Origin: Pigmentibacter ruber
GTDB lineage: Bacteria; Bdellovibrionota_B; Oligoflexia; Silvanigrellales; Silvanigrellaceae
Length of the DNA stretch: 64,000 nucleotides
Assembly: GCF_009792895.1 (NCBI RefSeq)
Contig: NZ_WSSC01000003.1
Location: 434,001 to 498,000 of the forward strand
Reading direction: 5' to 3'
The position numbers and the translations under genes were made by a program. The notes under the pieces were generated by a model. It was not told the origin of the DNA and made no database searches. It saw nothing but the letters and a program-made list of their open reading frames with translations. Shown piece after piece: positions 46,838 to 57,715 of the stretch; the first letter of the stretch is position 1; every line of letters begins with the position of its first letter.

Positions 46838-48181
46838 TCAATTCCCCGATAAGAAGGAAAGACCTAATCGTTCCATTACTAAACCAATAAAAGCTATAGA
46901 ACCAGTAATAACAATAGGATCATTAATATTTTGATTCATTGCAGCTTCTAATGCAATTTCGTATTTATCATAACAGAAAATATCAAAATGTTGAGATTGA
47001 TTCTCTATTTTTAACTTGTTGAAATATTCTAAAATATTTTTAGATAATTCAGCTCTAGGCGAATCCATTTCTGTAATATAAATGGTATGAGCTATTTCAG
47101 GAATTTTTCTTAATGTTTTTCTCCAATCTTTATCACTCAAGCTTGCAAAAACTAATGTACAACGTTTATTAGAAAAATTGGAACTTTTGTATTCACGTAA
47201 AAAGAATTCAAAACCATCGGGATTATGCGATGCATCAAAAATAATAGTTCTATTTTCAATTTGGCGAATGTCAAATCTGCCAGGCCATTGAGTCTTTTTT
47301 ATTCCTGTAAGAGTCTTTTCAATATTTAAATTTAATTTTGTATTAAATTGATTTTGCATTTCTACTTCTATTTCTTGGATTGCAAGCAGAGCTGTATTTA
47401 AATTAGAAATATTAAGATTAGCAAAAGAAAATTCAGAATTGTTATTTAATTTAATTTGGGAAAAAACCTGGCTAAATTTTTCATATAACATAGTATCGAA
47501 GAATTTAGGAACAGCTCCAGTAAGCTGTATTGTTTTCAGTGCACCAGATATTGCAGACTGATTTAAATCTCCTAAAATTATGGGTTTATTTCTTCTAGAA
47601 ATAAACGCCTTGTCTATTGCAATTTGTTCTTCAGTATCTCCTAAAATATCAGTATGTTCTAGGCTAACTGAAGTTAATATACTAACCAAAGGAGCTATGC
47701 AGTTTGTACTATCTAACAATCCTCCTAGACCTACTTCGCAGATTAAAAAATCTATTTTTTCTTCTTTAAAAGTATATAAAGCAGCAGCTGTTAGAATTTC
47801 AAATAAACTAGCATCAGGCAACGTATTCTGAGCTTCTGTGATTATTATTAGTAAATTTTTTTCAAAAGTATCTTCTGAGAGGGGTACTCCATTTATTCTA
47901 ATTCTTTCATTTGGATGTATTAAGTGCGGTGATGTGTAAAGACCAGTTTTTATATCGTGCGATCTTAAAATACTTTCTATAAAAGCACAGGTTGTACCTT
48001 TGCCATTGCTGCCGCCAACAAGAACTGATGGTATCTGAAGGATATCGTCTTTCAAATAATTTTTTAGGAGCAAGTGCAAACGATGTGAACCGGGTTTCAT
48101 TTTACCCCTTGTCTTTTCAAAGTACGGTTCAAGCAAGGGATTTACTTGTTGGGGAATAAATTTTGGCAATGTATATTTCAT
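46838..48181 (-). CDS. folC: Folylpolyglutamate/dihydrofolate synthase
   Basis: Adds Glu to folates in the cytosol. The P-loop is VGGSNGKGTTCAFIESIL near residue 57, the next motif YTSPHLIHPNERI, then LEHTDILGDTEEQIAIDKA. FDASHNPDG near residue 315 is the C-domain signature. 447 residues, full length. It lies 15 bases after accD and abuts lptD, so the three should be on one transcript, mixing fatty-acid, folate and envelope functions. The accD-folC order is also known from enterobacteria. Confidence 0.95.
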   Translation of the reverse strand: MKYTLPKFIPQQVNPLLEPYFEKTRGKMKPGSHRLHLLLKNYLKDDILQIPSVLVGGSNGKGTTCAFIESILRSHDIKTGLYTSPHLIHPNERIRINGVPLSEDTFEKNLLIIITEAQNTLPDASLFEILTAAALYTFKEEKIDFLICEVGLGGLLDSTNCIAPLVSILTSVSLEHTDILGDTEEQIAIDKAFISRRNKPIILGDLNQSAISGALKTIQLTGAVPKFFDTMLYEKFSQVFSQIKLNNNSEFSFANLNISNLNTALLAIQEIEVEMQNQFNTKLNLNIEKTLTGIKKTQWPGRFDIRQIENRTIIFDASHNPDGFEFFLREYKSSNFSNKRCTLVFASLSDKDWRKTLRKIPEIAHTIYITEMDSPRAELSKNILEYFNKLKIENQSQHFDIFCYDKYEIALEAAMNQNINDPIVITGSIAFIGLVMERLGLSFLSGN

Positions 48182-48196
48182 AAAAATGAAACCATT

Positions 48197-49066
48197 TTAA
48201 TTTTTTTGTTTATTTTTTGGCAATGGCTCACATAAAATATTTAAAGTTCTCGCAAGAATTTCTTTCATTTCTTGTCTTTTGACAATTTTATCTAAAACAC
48301 CATGCTCAAAACAAAATTCTGCTGTTTGAAAATTATCAGGTAACTTTTGTCTGATGATATTTTCAATTACTCTTCTCCCTGCAAAACCTATAGTTGATTT
48401 GGGTTCAGCGTAATTAATGTCACCAAGCATTGCGAAACTGGCAGCAACACCGCCTGTGGTTGGATCGCACATAATACTAATAAAAGGGAGACTTGCTTCG
48501 CGATGTAAGGCTATTGCAGCTGAAGTTTTTGCCATTTGCATTAAAGATAGTAACCCTTCTTGCATTCTAGCACCACCACTACTACTAACTAGAATAACAG
48601 GCATATTATTTCTTCTTGCTCTAGCAAACATTCGATTTATTCTTTCGCCGACAACCGAACCCATGCTTCCACCCATCCAAAAGAAATCAAGTACACCTAA
48701 AGCAACTGGTCTATTATTTAAAAGACCTGCTCCAGTTATTACGGCATCGTATTTAGATGTTTTTTTGATCATATTTTTTAGCCGATCTTTATAAGGACGG
48801 CCATCATCTGATTGTAACGGGTCATTACTGCATAATGTGTGATCCCATTCAAAAAAAGTATTATTGTCAATAAGAAGTTCAATACGCTGTTCGCCAGGTA
48901 ACCGATGGTGATAGTTGCAAGTTGGACAAACAAGGTGGTTTTCTTCAAGATCTGATATAAGAACTATTTCTGAGCAGGAAGGACATTTTTCCCAGACCCC
49001 ACTAGGTAATGATTTTTTTTCTGACACATCTTGAAGTTTTGCTGGTTCGCGCGATAGCCATCCCAT
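48197..49066 (-). CDS. accD: Acetyl-CoA carboxylase carboxyltransferase subunit beta
   Basis: Forms malonyl-CoA with AccA for fatty-acid synthesis. The N-terminal zinc ribbon has CPSC and CPTC in a Cys4 arrangement, then the carboxyltransferase core with GSMGSVVGERI, SSGGARMQEG and DPTTGGVAASFA. Start ATG 49066 (MGWLSREP) has GAGGAGG nine bases upstream; the frame to 49111 is not supported. About 289 residues, normal. Divergent from tamB with about 130 bases between. Confidence 0.96.
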   Translation of the reverse strand: MGWLSREPAKLQDVSEKKSLPSGVWEKCPSCSEIVLISDLEENHLVCPTCNYHHRLPGEQRIELLIDNNTFFEWDHTLCSNDPLQSDDGRPYKDRLKNMIKKTSKYDAVITGAGLLNNRPVALGVLDFFWMGGSMGSVVGERINRMFARARRNNMPVILVSSSGGARMQEGLLSLMQMAKTSAAIALHREASLPFISIMCDPTTGGVAASFAMLGDINYAEPKSTIGFAGRRVIENIIRQKLPDNFQTAEFCFEHGVLDKIVKRQEMKEILARTLNILCEPLPKNKQKN

Positions 49067-49195
49067 GTTAAGTAACCTCCTCGACAGAATATGGTGGGTA
49101 GTCCATAACAAAGAGTAAGCATTTGGTCAAAACTCAATGGCACTTTTTGTGACTGAATGTTAACATAAAAAAGGTAATTTGCTTCCAATATAGGA

Positions 49196-52100
49196 ATGAA
49201 TTTAGTGATTAAGTTTTTAAAAAGATTACTATTGTTTGTTGTTGTGACGTTTGTAGCATTGAATGCTTTAGTTTTTTTTATTCTAAATAGTCAAACTATT
49301 CAGCATGCTATTGTTGAATATATTAATGTTAATTACTTAGAAAAGAGTAAGTTAAAGTTAAGCTTGGGTTTATTAAGTTTAAACTTTTTCTCTGGTTCAC
49401 TTAATTTAAATGAAGTATATATAAAAGAAGTTAAAAGAAATATTGAAGCCCCAAATCAATTAGGTAATTTTAATTTTGGCTTGAATCAATTAACTATTTC
49501 TTTTGATATTTTAGCTTCTTATTTTCGAAGAACGCCTGTAATAAAAAAAATTACATTAAGAGGAGGTGGAATTCAATTAGGTTATGATGATAAAAATAAA
49601 TTAATTCTACCAGATTTTCTTCAGTTTGAAGATGATAATGAGCCAATAAATATTCCAAAAATATTACAAGAAAATATTTCTAAAATTCCATTTTCAATTG
49701 AAGGAATTAATTTAAATTTTATTATAGGAAAAGAAACAAATAATAACTATCAAAAAGTTATACTTTCACATATTGAAATTGAAAAAGAATTTAATAAAAA
49801 TGGAGTACCGGTTCTAAAAAATAATTTATTAATTACCGATACAACATTGGCTTTTCCTTTTTTAATTGATAAAGTATATATAAATCATTTAGAAAGTACC
49901 TTATTTGTAGGGATTGATGGAAGTGTTTATTCTGATAGTTTTGAATTTAAAAGTAATTTAGCAGAATTAATTACAGATATTAGAGGTCATTTATCAACAG
50001 ATATAATGCATTCAACTTATATTGCAAATATCAAATCATTAAAATTAAATGCTAAAAATGTATTTCATTTGTTAGAAATGGAAGCTAAAGGTGAAGCGAT
50101 TTTGTCTGGAGCGGTTGTTTCTGGAAAAACATTACTAGATGAACCTATTTTTGATGGAAGAGTGGATTGGAATCATTTTAAATTAATGCAATTTGATATT
50201 TATAATGGTAGTTCAGATTTGCATTTCAAAGATAGAAGTATTTTTTATTCGAATGCTAAAATAAAAACTTATAAAAACGGAAGTATATATTCTCAAGGAC
50301 AATTTAAATTATTTGATTCATTTGAATTTGAAAATGAAGCACAAATTGAAAATTTAAGCTTTGCTGAATTATTAAATGGATTAGGTGCTTCTTTTACACC
50401 TGTTGATTTTGGTATTTATTCTGACAAAATGTTAGTAACTGGTAAAATTATTAGCCCAAATGAAAAAAAAGTTTTTGAATTAAATGCAAAAGGTTCTGGA
50501 AGTGCGAGAAATATGTTAGTAACAACTTTTACTGATAATAAAGAAAGGCCCCCACTTCCAACAATCGATTTTGATCTTGATTTAGGAGCTTCAGTTTTAG
50601 GTTTAATTCTAGATAATACACACGCTACTATTGCAAAGAAAGTTAATGATAACTCTGGTAGTGTTAAAATTACTAAAGCATTTATAGATTTTACCCCACC
50701 CAAAGGTATTTCAGCTAACGCTTCAATTTCTGGTAAAGGCTTAAATTTAAATATTTTAGATTATTTTTTAAAATTTAAAACTCAAGGTATTGGTGATTTT
50801 ACCGGTATAATTAAAGTTGAATCAGGTTCAACAAATGTTGTATTTAATGGAACCGCAAATGCAAATAACGCTGAAATGTTTGGAGTTGAATTTAATAATT
50901 ATGCTGGAGAGATAGGTTTAGATAATAATGGTATTTGGACAAAAAATGCTTTTGTAAATTTTAAAAATAAAATTACTAATGAAGATTCTATCTTAAAATT
51001 GAATTCAGTAAATGTAGAATATAAAAATCTAAATTCAAAAATAGAAGCGTCTGGTGAGAATTTAAATCTAAATTCTATTATTGAAGCAAATAAATTTTGG
51101 ATTAAACCCATTTTTTATTCGACTAATGGGAAAATAAAGAAATTTTCTGCATCATTATCTGGTCTAATAATGCATCCATCTACATGGTCATTAAAGTTGA
51201 GTTCAAATATAGAAGATTTAGATTTTCTAAATGGTAAAGTAAATGATTCAAAAGTAATTTTAAATTGTAAAGTAGGTATTTGTGCAAATTCTGTTTTTCT
51301 ACTTAATAATATACAAGATAAATCTCCTGATAAAAATTCACCTAGTAAAGGAGCTTCTTTTGCATTTTTTGAATTGAATAATTTTTCATTTGATTATTCA
51401 GGATTTAAAGGGAAAGTTAATAATTTTCCTATTTCAGTGTTCTCTACACCTGATAATAAATTATCAGGAAAATTAAATGCAAATCTTGAAATGGGTGGAA
51501 AATGGAATGAATTAGAAGGAAATTTTAAGTTATTAGCATCTGATTTTTCTATGAATAATAGTTGGTTTGGAGATATTAGTTTGTTAGGAAAACAGAAACT
51601 AGATAATAATTTTTCAATTGATTTTTCTCTTTATAATAATCAAATTCTTGGAAATTACTTGATCCCAAGAAATGTAGAACAAAACACTATATTATTTGTT
51701 AAGTTATCTAATTTTGACGCTACAAATCTATTATCTGATAATGTTAAAACTAATTATAATTTATTTTCACAATTTAATGGTTCTTTTAGTTTTCAGGGTC
51801 CAATGGGATTTGATCAATTTAAAAATAATAGTTGGTATCAAAAATGGACAGGAAAGGGAACGCTTGATTCTGGCCATGTACAAGTTGGAAGAATGCTGAT
51901 GGATATCAATACAGCAAGTTTAATAAATTTTAATGGTAAAATTATTGATTTGAATGCATTTCAAATGACGGGACAAATTGGTAAGATTGAAATTGGTAAT
52001 TCGAAATTTAATTTGGAAAATAAATATTTAAATACATCATTAAATATTGATGCTAATCTTAATAAAATTGATCAATTACACGATGATTTTGGCTCATCAG

Positions 52101-53410
52101 AAGGAAATCTTAAAGGACAGTTTATTTTAGACGGATATTTGTCTGACTTAACAACATCTGGTTCATTAGTGCTTGATGCAAAAACTTTATTTTTAAAGAA
52201 TTATCAACCCGCATTTACAAATTTATTTGGAAAATTTGAATTTAATGGGAATAAATTAGAACTAAATTCATTTTATGCAGAAAAAGGTGCTGGTTATATA
52301 AGTGGTGCTGGAAGTATAGATTTTTCAAAATTATTCAGCGAAAATCCTCAACCTCCAGATTTATTTTTCAAATTATCAGCACAAAATGTAGATTTAAGAA
52401 TACCTGTACCAATAATTCAATTAATTGATACTACTTTTGATGCTGGAATTTCAATTTCTGGCAACTCAATGCCGTACAATATTGCAGGGGATGTTACTAT
52501 TAGTAAATTTCGTATTTTTAAAGATATTGGATGTGATGAAATAACTAAACAATTAAATTTACAGAATTCTAGTTTGAATACTACACAAGGAACATCCATT
52601 CCTATTGCAAATCTTAATATCAACCTTCAAGCTCTAAACTCATTAGTGGTACAAACGCAATGTGTTAGAGGTAAATTCTCTACTTCTCCAACTCTGCATA
52701 TTGCTGGTGATACAACAAATCCAGTTTTAATTGGAAATTTAACAACTGATAGAGCAAATTTATTTTTGTTGAAAAGTAGATTTGAAGTTAAGCGAGCTGA
52801 TTTTAATTTCATTGAACTTCAGAAATATGATCCAAATATTGACGTTCAAATGGAAGCAAGAGTCGCTTCTTATACAATTTTTGCCAATTTAAATGGAAGG
52901 TTTAGTCGACCCAAAATAGACTTAAGTATTATTCCTCCAAATTTACCAAACGGTGATAGAATGACAGAATTTGATATTATTTCAATTATATCAACTGGAC
53001 AAATTCCAGCTCAAAGCTCAAGTGCAAACTTACTTTCTGCTTCCACAAATGTATTTTTTTCGTTTGGAGATAGTACTCCAGGTTTAGGAGTTTTAAATTC
53101 TACAGTAAATACAGTAACAGCAGGTCTTTTTGATAATGTTAATGTGGTTCCTACTTCGCAAAATGGGCAATACAGTTGGAGAGTAACAGCGAGTCGCTCC
53201 GTTGCAGAAAGATTTAATTTAGGTGTAAGCTACCAAGGACAATCTGGAGATGCAGGTGCTTCACCGTCATTTACAGCTGATTACTTTTTAAATGATGTTA
53301 TTAGTTTGTTTAGTTCGTATTCTATTACAAACTCATCTACGTCCTCCACACAACAACAATCATTGAGTGATTACACTGGTGGGCTGAGGTTTAGATTTGG
53401 AAGTCAATAA
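49196..53410 (+). CDS. tamB: TamB-like inner-membrane translocation/assembly protein
   Basis: 1404 residues. One N-terminal transmembrane segment (LLLFVVVTFVALNALVFFI) anchors it; the rest is repeated beta strands forming a long groove, as in TamB/AsmA-like lipid carriers. The C-terminal DUF490 domain is recognised at DVQMEARVASYTIFANLNGRF, then IISTGQIPAQ and the end GLRFRFGSQ. It spans the periplasm and pairs with the Omp85 protein encoded next, whose start overlaps by 14 bases. The function is insertion of some outer-membrane proteins or phospholipid transport. ATG 49196 follows TAGGA. Confidence 0.9.
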   Translation: MNLVIKFLKRLLLFVVVTFVALNALVFFILNSQTIQHAIVEYINVNYLEKSKLKLSLGLLSLNFFSGSLNLNEVYIKEVKRNIEAPNQLGNFNFGLNQLTISFDILASYFRRTPVIKKITLRGGGIQLGYDDKNKLILPDFLQFEDDNEPINIPKILQENISKIPFSIEGINLNFIIGKETNNNYQKVILSHIEIEKEFNKNGVPVLKNNLLITDTTLAFPFLIDKVYINHLESTLFVGIDGSVYSDSFEFKSNLAELITDIRGHLSTDIMHSTYIANIKSLKLNAKNVFHLLEMEAKGEAILSGAVVSGKTLLDEPIFDGRVDWNHFKLMQFDIYNGSSDLHFKDRSIFYSNAKIKTYKNGSIYSQGQFKLFDSFEFENEAQIENLSFAELLNGLGASFTPVDFGIYSDKMLVTGKIISPNEKKVFELNAKGSGSARNMLVTTFTDNKERPPLPTIDFDLDLGASVLGLILDNTHATIAKKVNDNSGSVKITKAFIDFTPPKGISANASISGKGLNLNILDYFLKFKTQGIGDFTGIIKVESGSTNVVFNGTANANNAEMFGVEFNNYAGEIGLDNNGIWTKNAFVNFKNKITNEDSILKLNSVNVEYKNLNSKIEASGENLNLNSIIEANKFWIKPIFYSTNGKIKKFSASLSGLIMHPSTWSLKLSSNIEDLDFLNGKVNDSKVILNCKVGICANSVFLLNNIQDKSPDKNSPSKGASFAFFELNNFSFDYSGFKGKVNNFPISVFSTPDNKLSGKLNANLEMGGKWNELEGNFKLLASDFSMNNSWFGDISLLGKQKLDNNFSIDFSLYNNQILGNYLIPRNVEQNTILFVKLSNFDATNLLSDNVKTNYNLFSQFNGSFSFQGPMGFDQFKNNSWYQKWTGKGTLDSGHVQVGRMLMDINTASLINFNGKIIDLNAFQMTGQIGKIEIGNSKFNLENKYLNTSLNIDANLNKIDQLHDDFGSSEGNLKGQFILDGYLSDLTTSGSLVLDAKTLFLKNYQPAFTNLFGKFEFNGNKLELNSFYAEKGAGYISGAGSIDFSKLFSENPQPPDLFFKLSAQNVDLRIPVPIIQLIDTTFDAGISISGNSMPYNIAGDVTISKFRIFKDIGCDEITKQLNLQNSSLNTTQGTSIPIANLNINLQALNSLVVQTQCVRGKFSTSPTLHIAGDTTNPVLIGNLTTDRANLFLLKSRFEVKRADFNFIELQKYDPNIDVQMEARVASYTIFANLNGRFSRPKIDLSIIPPNLPNGDRMTEFDIISIISTGQIPAQSSSANLLSASTNVFFSFGDSTPGLGVLNSTVNTVTAGLFDNVNVVPTSQNGQYSWRVTASRSVAERFNLGVSYQGQSGDAGASPSFTADYFLNDVISLFSSYSITNSSTSSTQQQSLSDYTGGLRFRFGSQ

Positions 53411-56400
53411 GTTTATTAAAATAATTTTCTTTGTATTGTTTAGTTTTATTTCTTTTACAGTTTTTGGACAAATAAATAAGTATAGGTTGCTTGATCCATC
53501 AGTCGCTCCGCGATCTGTTGAACTGCACTTATTTGTCGATGGAAAAGAAGTGAATTTTTATTCAGATATACTTGTAACTTTGTCATCCGTACCATTAAGT
53601 GAGTTAGATGACGCTATTATTTCTGAGTTGATTGAAACAAAATTATATCAGAATGTAGAAGTTGAAAAATTTATTACAAAAAATAATGAAATTATTTTCA
53701 TTACAAAAGCAACCACAATTAAAAGAATTCAAGAAATAATAATTAATGGTTTAAATTCTTCTGAATTATCAGAATACTTAAGAATTATTACTAGTCAAAG
53801 AGGGCAGCCTTTTAACGAATCTATATTAAATTCTGATGCAGAAAAAATTCGGAAAAATTTATATGAACATGGGTTTTTAAATGCTAAAATAATATCAACA
53901 AAAGTTAATGAAATCTCTAGTGATTATGTTCAGGTTGTATTTGATGTTGAAAAAAATAATCCTTGCCGTATAGATCAAGTGGTTATTGAAGATTCTTATG
54001 CAAATATATTAAATTTTATTACAGCGCCTATAGAAACTGGAACTCTTTGTGATTTAAAAGTAATTAAAGAAACTTTAGATTTGACTAAAGAAAATTATTT
54101 AGAACAAGGTTATTTGCAAGCTAAAGTTGATTTAAAAAATATTTCATATTCTGCAACTAAGGAAAGTGCTAAATTATCATTAGAGATTGATAAGGGCCCA
54201 AGAACTACATTTCAAATTTATGATCAAGAAACGGGCGTTTTATTGCAAGATTTTCTTCAATCAAAGCAAAGTTTAACTTATTCAGATATTATTTTGATGA
54301 CAGATAGTGATTTAGTTTCTAATTTAACTACTTTTTATCAAAAAGAAGGTTATGCATTTCCTGTTGTATCAGAACCGGAAAGAGTAATTGATAGCAAAGG
54401 AAATACTGTTTTAAAATTTTTAGTAAAAAAAGGGCCATTAGTTAAAATTGGGAAAGTTACATTTATTGGACATTTACCACAAAGTGAAGATGACGTTCTA
54501 GAATATATTGGATTAAAAAAAACTTTCTTCTCAACTGGAATACCTTTTTCTAAAGATAATATAGGGACTTATCGTGATAAGCTGAAAAATCTCTATTTAG
54601 AAGAAGGATTTGCTGATGTTCAAGTCGCAGCCCCAGACTTTATTCCATCACAGGATAAGTCTGAAATGGATATCATTTTTCGTATTGATAGAGGTGCAAA
54701 ATATATTTTAAATCAATTAATTTTGGAAGGGTTACCTCCAGATTTTAAAATTGATCAGGCAAAAATTAATTCAATTTTAGAATTAAACTCTGCTATAAGT
54801 ACAATGAAAAGAAAAGCATTAGTTGATGAATATAGAAGACAATTATTGGTTAAAGGTTATCTTTATAATCAAATTTTAATTAATCAAGAAATTATTTCAA
54901 ATCAGGTAGATATCAAAAAAGTAAATTTAAAATTAACGGTTTATCCTGGACAAGTAGTAAGAATTAGGAAGATATTTGTCGATAGTGATATAGTTGGAAA
55001 AGATAGTGCTATTATTTCTGCTTCTAATTTAGATTCAGGAGACATTTTTTCTCAAGATAGTTTTGATAACGCAAGAATTCGTTTACTTAAACATGATTTA
55101 TTTTCATCAATTTATGTTGAAGCTTTAGATATTTCTGCACTTGAACGGAAAGAAACAAGAATAGACATTATTATTCATGCCAGATTAAAAACAGGTTTTT
55201 CTTTAGGATTATCACCTCAATATTCGACATTTCGTGGATATATATTTGCATTGGATTTTACTTTAAATAAACTAAATGATGATGGATTACGTTTTTTTTC
55301 TAATGCTTCTGTTTCACAAGAAAAGCAACAACAAACCTTTGCTTCAAGTGAAACGCAGCAAATATTAGGACGAAATATAAGTTTAGGTCTTTCCGAATCT
55401 TTGTTTAAATTGGGGCCAATAGTAACACCGATTGATATGAGTACAACATTTGGTTACCAAGTGGCAGCTGAAACTTTAACTAATAGAGAATATTATACTG
55501 CTACTTTGGCTGGTGATTGGAAACCGTCATATTTTGATTTGAATTGGAATTTTAGGCAGTCTTTAGTTTATGAAAAATCGCAATCTACGAGCTCAGAAAG
55601 TGCTATTGTGCAAACATTAGACAGTCCCTCTGTTACTGTAAAGGAACTTGTTTCAAGTTTAACTTTAGATACTAGAAATAATGAGGCTTGGCCCACTTCG
55701 GGATCTCTATTAAATTTTCAATATGGTTTTGCCCGATTTGGTTTGGGATCGCAGGTTCAATTCAATCGTTTTGGTTTTTCCTATGATACTTTTTTTCCAA
55801 TATATAAAAAATTAAGCGCAGGAATTTCTTTAGGCGGTAAGTTTATTATAGATACCGTTAACGAAGATGGACAAACGGTAACACCTCCAGCTTCCAGACG
55901 TGCAACTTTAACAGAGTCAGCTTTAGTGAGAGGATTTCCAGAGACATATGGAAATACTGCCCCAGGACCGTTATTGTGGATTCATTATCAAAACAATGGA
56001 GTTGCAAATTGTAATACACAACTTGCTTCTCTTGGTGCAACAAACCTAATGTATTTAAAAGCTGAAACAAGATATAGATTTAATGACTTTTTCGGTATGG
56101 TTTTATTTGTAGATTCAGCAACAAATTATTTTACCCAGCAAGAAACAAATCAAATTAACTCAATTATAAACTCTAAAGTTGCTAGTGCTTTGCCTTCTAA
56201 TAATCAATGCGTTCCTGATAATGCCGCATTAATAGCACCTAGTCCAGTACGTTTGCAAGACACTAATTTTTTAGAACAATATTGGCAACAAGCCTATATT
56301 TCAACAGGGATTGGCCTAAGAATGATTGTCGGTAATTACGTTACTATAAGATTAGATTATGGATATCCTTTAAAAGATCCTTCTTCGGACCCTGAGTGCG

Positions 56401-56528
56401 TAACCCCTGCACAAGCTTTATCTTCAAATACGCCACCTAAGTGTGTTAGTAGAATTCAAGATTCTTTTCTTACTGGCTATTTAAAGTTTAGAGGTGCTAT
56501 CCACTTTAATGTAGGGGCACAATTTTAA
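53397..56528 (+). CDS. Omp85-family outer-membrane protein (TamA/BamA type)
   Basis: 1043 residues with a signal peptide (FIKIIFFVLFSFISFTVFG). A long run of POTRA domains occupies about residues 100-600, seen as repeated units such as VTFIGHLP and RIRKIFVDSD, each before a growth of helices. The C-terminal barrel has VRGFPETYGNTAPGP, the conserved VRGF loop, and ends GAIHFNVGAQF with terminal Phe. It is longer than E. coli TamA (577) and BamA (810), mainly from extra POTRA. Start TTG 53397 has GAGG upstream and lies inside tamB's 3' end, so the pair is translationally coupled. It likely acts as TamA. Confidence 0.88.
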   Translation: MEVNKFIKIIFFVLFSFISFTVFGQINKYRLLDPSVAPRSVELHLFVDGKEVNFYSDILVTLSSVPLSELDDAIISELIETKLYQNVEVEKFITKNNEIIFITKATTIKRIQEIIINGLNSSELSEYLRIITSQRGQPFNESILNSDAEKIRKNLYEHGFLNAKIISTKVNEISSDYVQVVFDVEKNNPCRIDQVVIEDSYANILNFITAPIETGTLCDLKVIKETLDLTKENYLEQGYLQAKVDLKNISYSATKESAKLSLEIDKGPRTTFQIYDQETGVLLQDFLQSKQSLTYSDIILMTDSDLVSNLTTFYQKEGYAFPVVSEPERVIDSKGNTVLKFLVKKGPLVKIGKVTFIGHLPQSEDDVLEYIGLKKTFFSTGIPFSKDNIGTYRDKLKNLYLEEGFADVQVAAPDFIPSQDKSEMDIIFRIDRGAKYILNQLILEGLPPDFKIDQAKINSILELNSAISTMKRKALVDEYRRQLLVKGYLYNQILINQEIISNQVDIKKVNLKLTVYPGQVVRIRKIFVDSDIVGKDSAIISASNLDSGDIFSQDSFDNARIRLLKHDLFSSIYVEALDISALERKETRIDIIIHARLKTGFSLGLSPQYSTFRGYIFALDFTLNKLNDDGLRFFSNASVSQEKQQQTFASSETQQILGRNISLGLSESLFKLGPIVTPIDMSTTFGYQVAAETLTNREYYTATLAGDWKPSYFDLNWNFRQSLVYEKSQSTSSESAIVQTLDSPSVTVKELVSSLTLDTRNNEAWPTSGSLLNFQYGFARFGLGSQVQFNRFGFSYDTFFPIYKKLSAGISLGGKFIIDTVNEDGQTVTPPASRRATLTESALVRGFPETYGNTAPGPLLWIHYQNNGVANCNTQLASLGATNLMYLKAETRYRFNDFFGMVLFVDSATNYFTQQETNQINSIINSKVASALPSNNQCVPDNAALIAPSPVRLQDTNFLEQYWQQAYISTGIGLRMIVGNYVTIRLDYGYPLKDPSSDPECVTPAQALSSNTPPKCVSRIQDSFLTGYLKFRGAIHFNVGAQF

Positions 56529-56593
56529 ATTATTGCTTTTATTTCCTATAAATTCTCGCTATGAAAAGGCTCTGAATTGAATTTGGAGATTCT

Positions 56594-57679
56594 ATGATTA
56601 GTGACCAAAAAAATAAATATTTTAATCATTCTAGAATGTTGAAATTGGGCATTGATTTTCCCTTTTTAATTGCGCCAATGGTTGGTTTGTCGCATTTAGC
56701 ATTTCGCGAGTTGATTCATTTTTATACTCCAAAAAATATTAATGTGCTACGATTTACTGAAATGCTTTCAACAAGAAGAATTCCAAATGAAAAATTGGAT
56801 TCTACTAATGAACTTAGAACAGGTAGGAACGAAAGTTACTATATCCCGCAAATTTTAGGTAACGAAGAAAAATTTATAAAGCCTAGTATAGAAAAGTTAT
56901 CTTTGAAAAACCCATGGGGATTTGACATAAATATGGGCTGCCCAGTTTCTCATACTTTAAAACATAATTGGGGTGTGAGACTCATGGGTGATAAAAAATA
57001 TGCTTCTGATATTGTGAAAATTGTAAAGAACTCTACAGATAAACCAGTAAGTGTTAAACTTAGAGGAGGTGTTTCTGACGAAGAGAACTTTGATTATTTA
57101 TTAGATTTTACAACTGAACTTCAAAATGCAGGTGCTGATTTTATCACTATTCATGCCAGAACTAGAGCACAAAAACATAGTGGTTCAGCGAATTGGGATT
57201 TGGTTGCAAAAGTAAGGAATAATTTAAATATTCCAGTTGTCGCAAATGGAGATATTCAGACAGCAGAAGACGCTTTGTATCTGCTAAATTCTTTAAAAAT
57301 TGATGGAGCTATGATAGCGCGCGCAGCTGTAGCAAGACCTTGGATTATTTGGCAAATTGCTGAAATGCTAGGTAATGAAAATCCTCCAGACGCATTCATT
57401 GGGCAATTATCACCTAAGACACCAACAGAAGAAGGCAAAGAATATATAAATGCTTGTTTGTTACTTTTGAAAATTTTTCAAGAATACTTTGATGATGAAG
57501 AATATATTTTAGAAAAATTTCGTTTCTTTGTAGCAACAGGTGCACGTTGGTTCCAATTTGGGCATCATTTTTGGCGACTTTCAATGCGTAGTAAGTCTGT
57601 TGAAGAATTAGCTAGACAAATTCATGAATTTTCTCAAAACAGTGAAAATCCAATGAGTTATAGAATCAAAATGTTATAA
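56594..57679 (+). CDS. dus: tRNA-dihydrouridine synthase
   Basis: FMN enzyme that reduces uridine in tRNA D-loops. FLIAPMVGLSHLAFRELI starts the TIM barrel, INMGCPVSHTLKHNWGVRLM carries the catalytic Cys, ITIHARTRAQKHSGSANWD and VVANGDIQTAEDAL bind FMN, and MIARAAVARPWIIWQI follows. 361 residues. DusB-like wording, but subtype is uncertain. GGAG stands six bases before the ATG. It appears to be a separate unit between the omp85 gene and the secreted-protein cluster. Confidence 0.93.
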   Translation: MISDQKNKYFNHSRMLKLGIDFPFLIAPMVGLSHLAFRELIHFYTPKNINVLRFTEMLSTRRIPNEKLDSTNELRTGRNESYYIPQILGNEEKFIKPSIEKLSLKNPWGFDINMGCPVSHTLKHNWGVRLMGDKKYASDIVKIVKNSTDKPVSVKLRGGVSDEENFDYLLDFTTELQNAGADFITIHARTRAQKHSGSANWDLVAKVRNNLNIPVVANGDIQTAEDALYLLNSLKIDGAMIARAAVARPWIIWQIAEMLGNENPPDAFIGQLSPKTPTEEGKEYINACLLLLKIFQEYFDDEEYILEKFRFFVATGARWFQFGHHFWRLSMRSKSVEELARQIHEFSQNSENPMSYRIKML

Positions 57680-57715
57680 AGTAGTCAAATTTAAAACACA
57701 ATAAGCAGAATTTAT

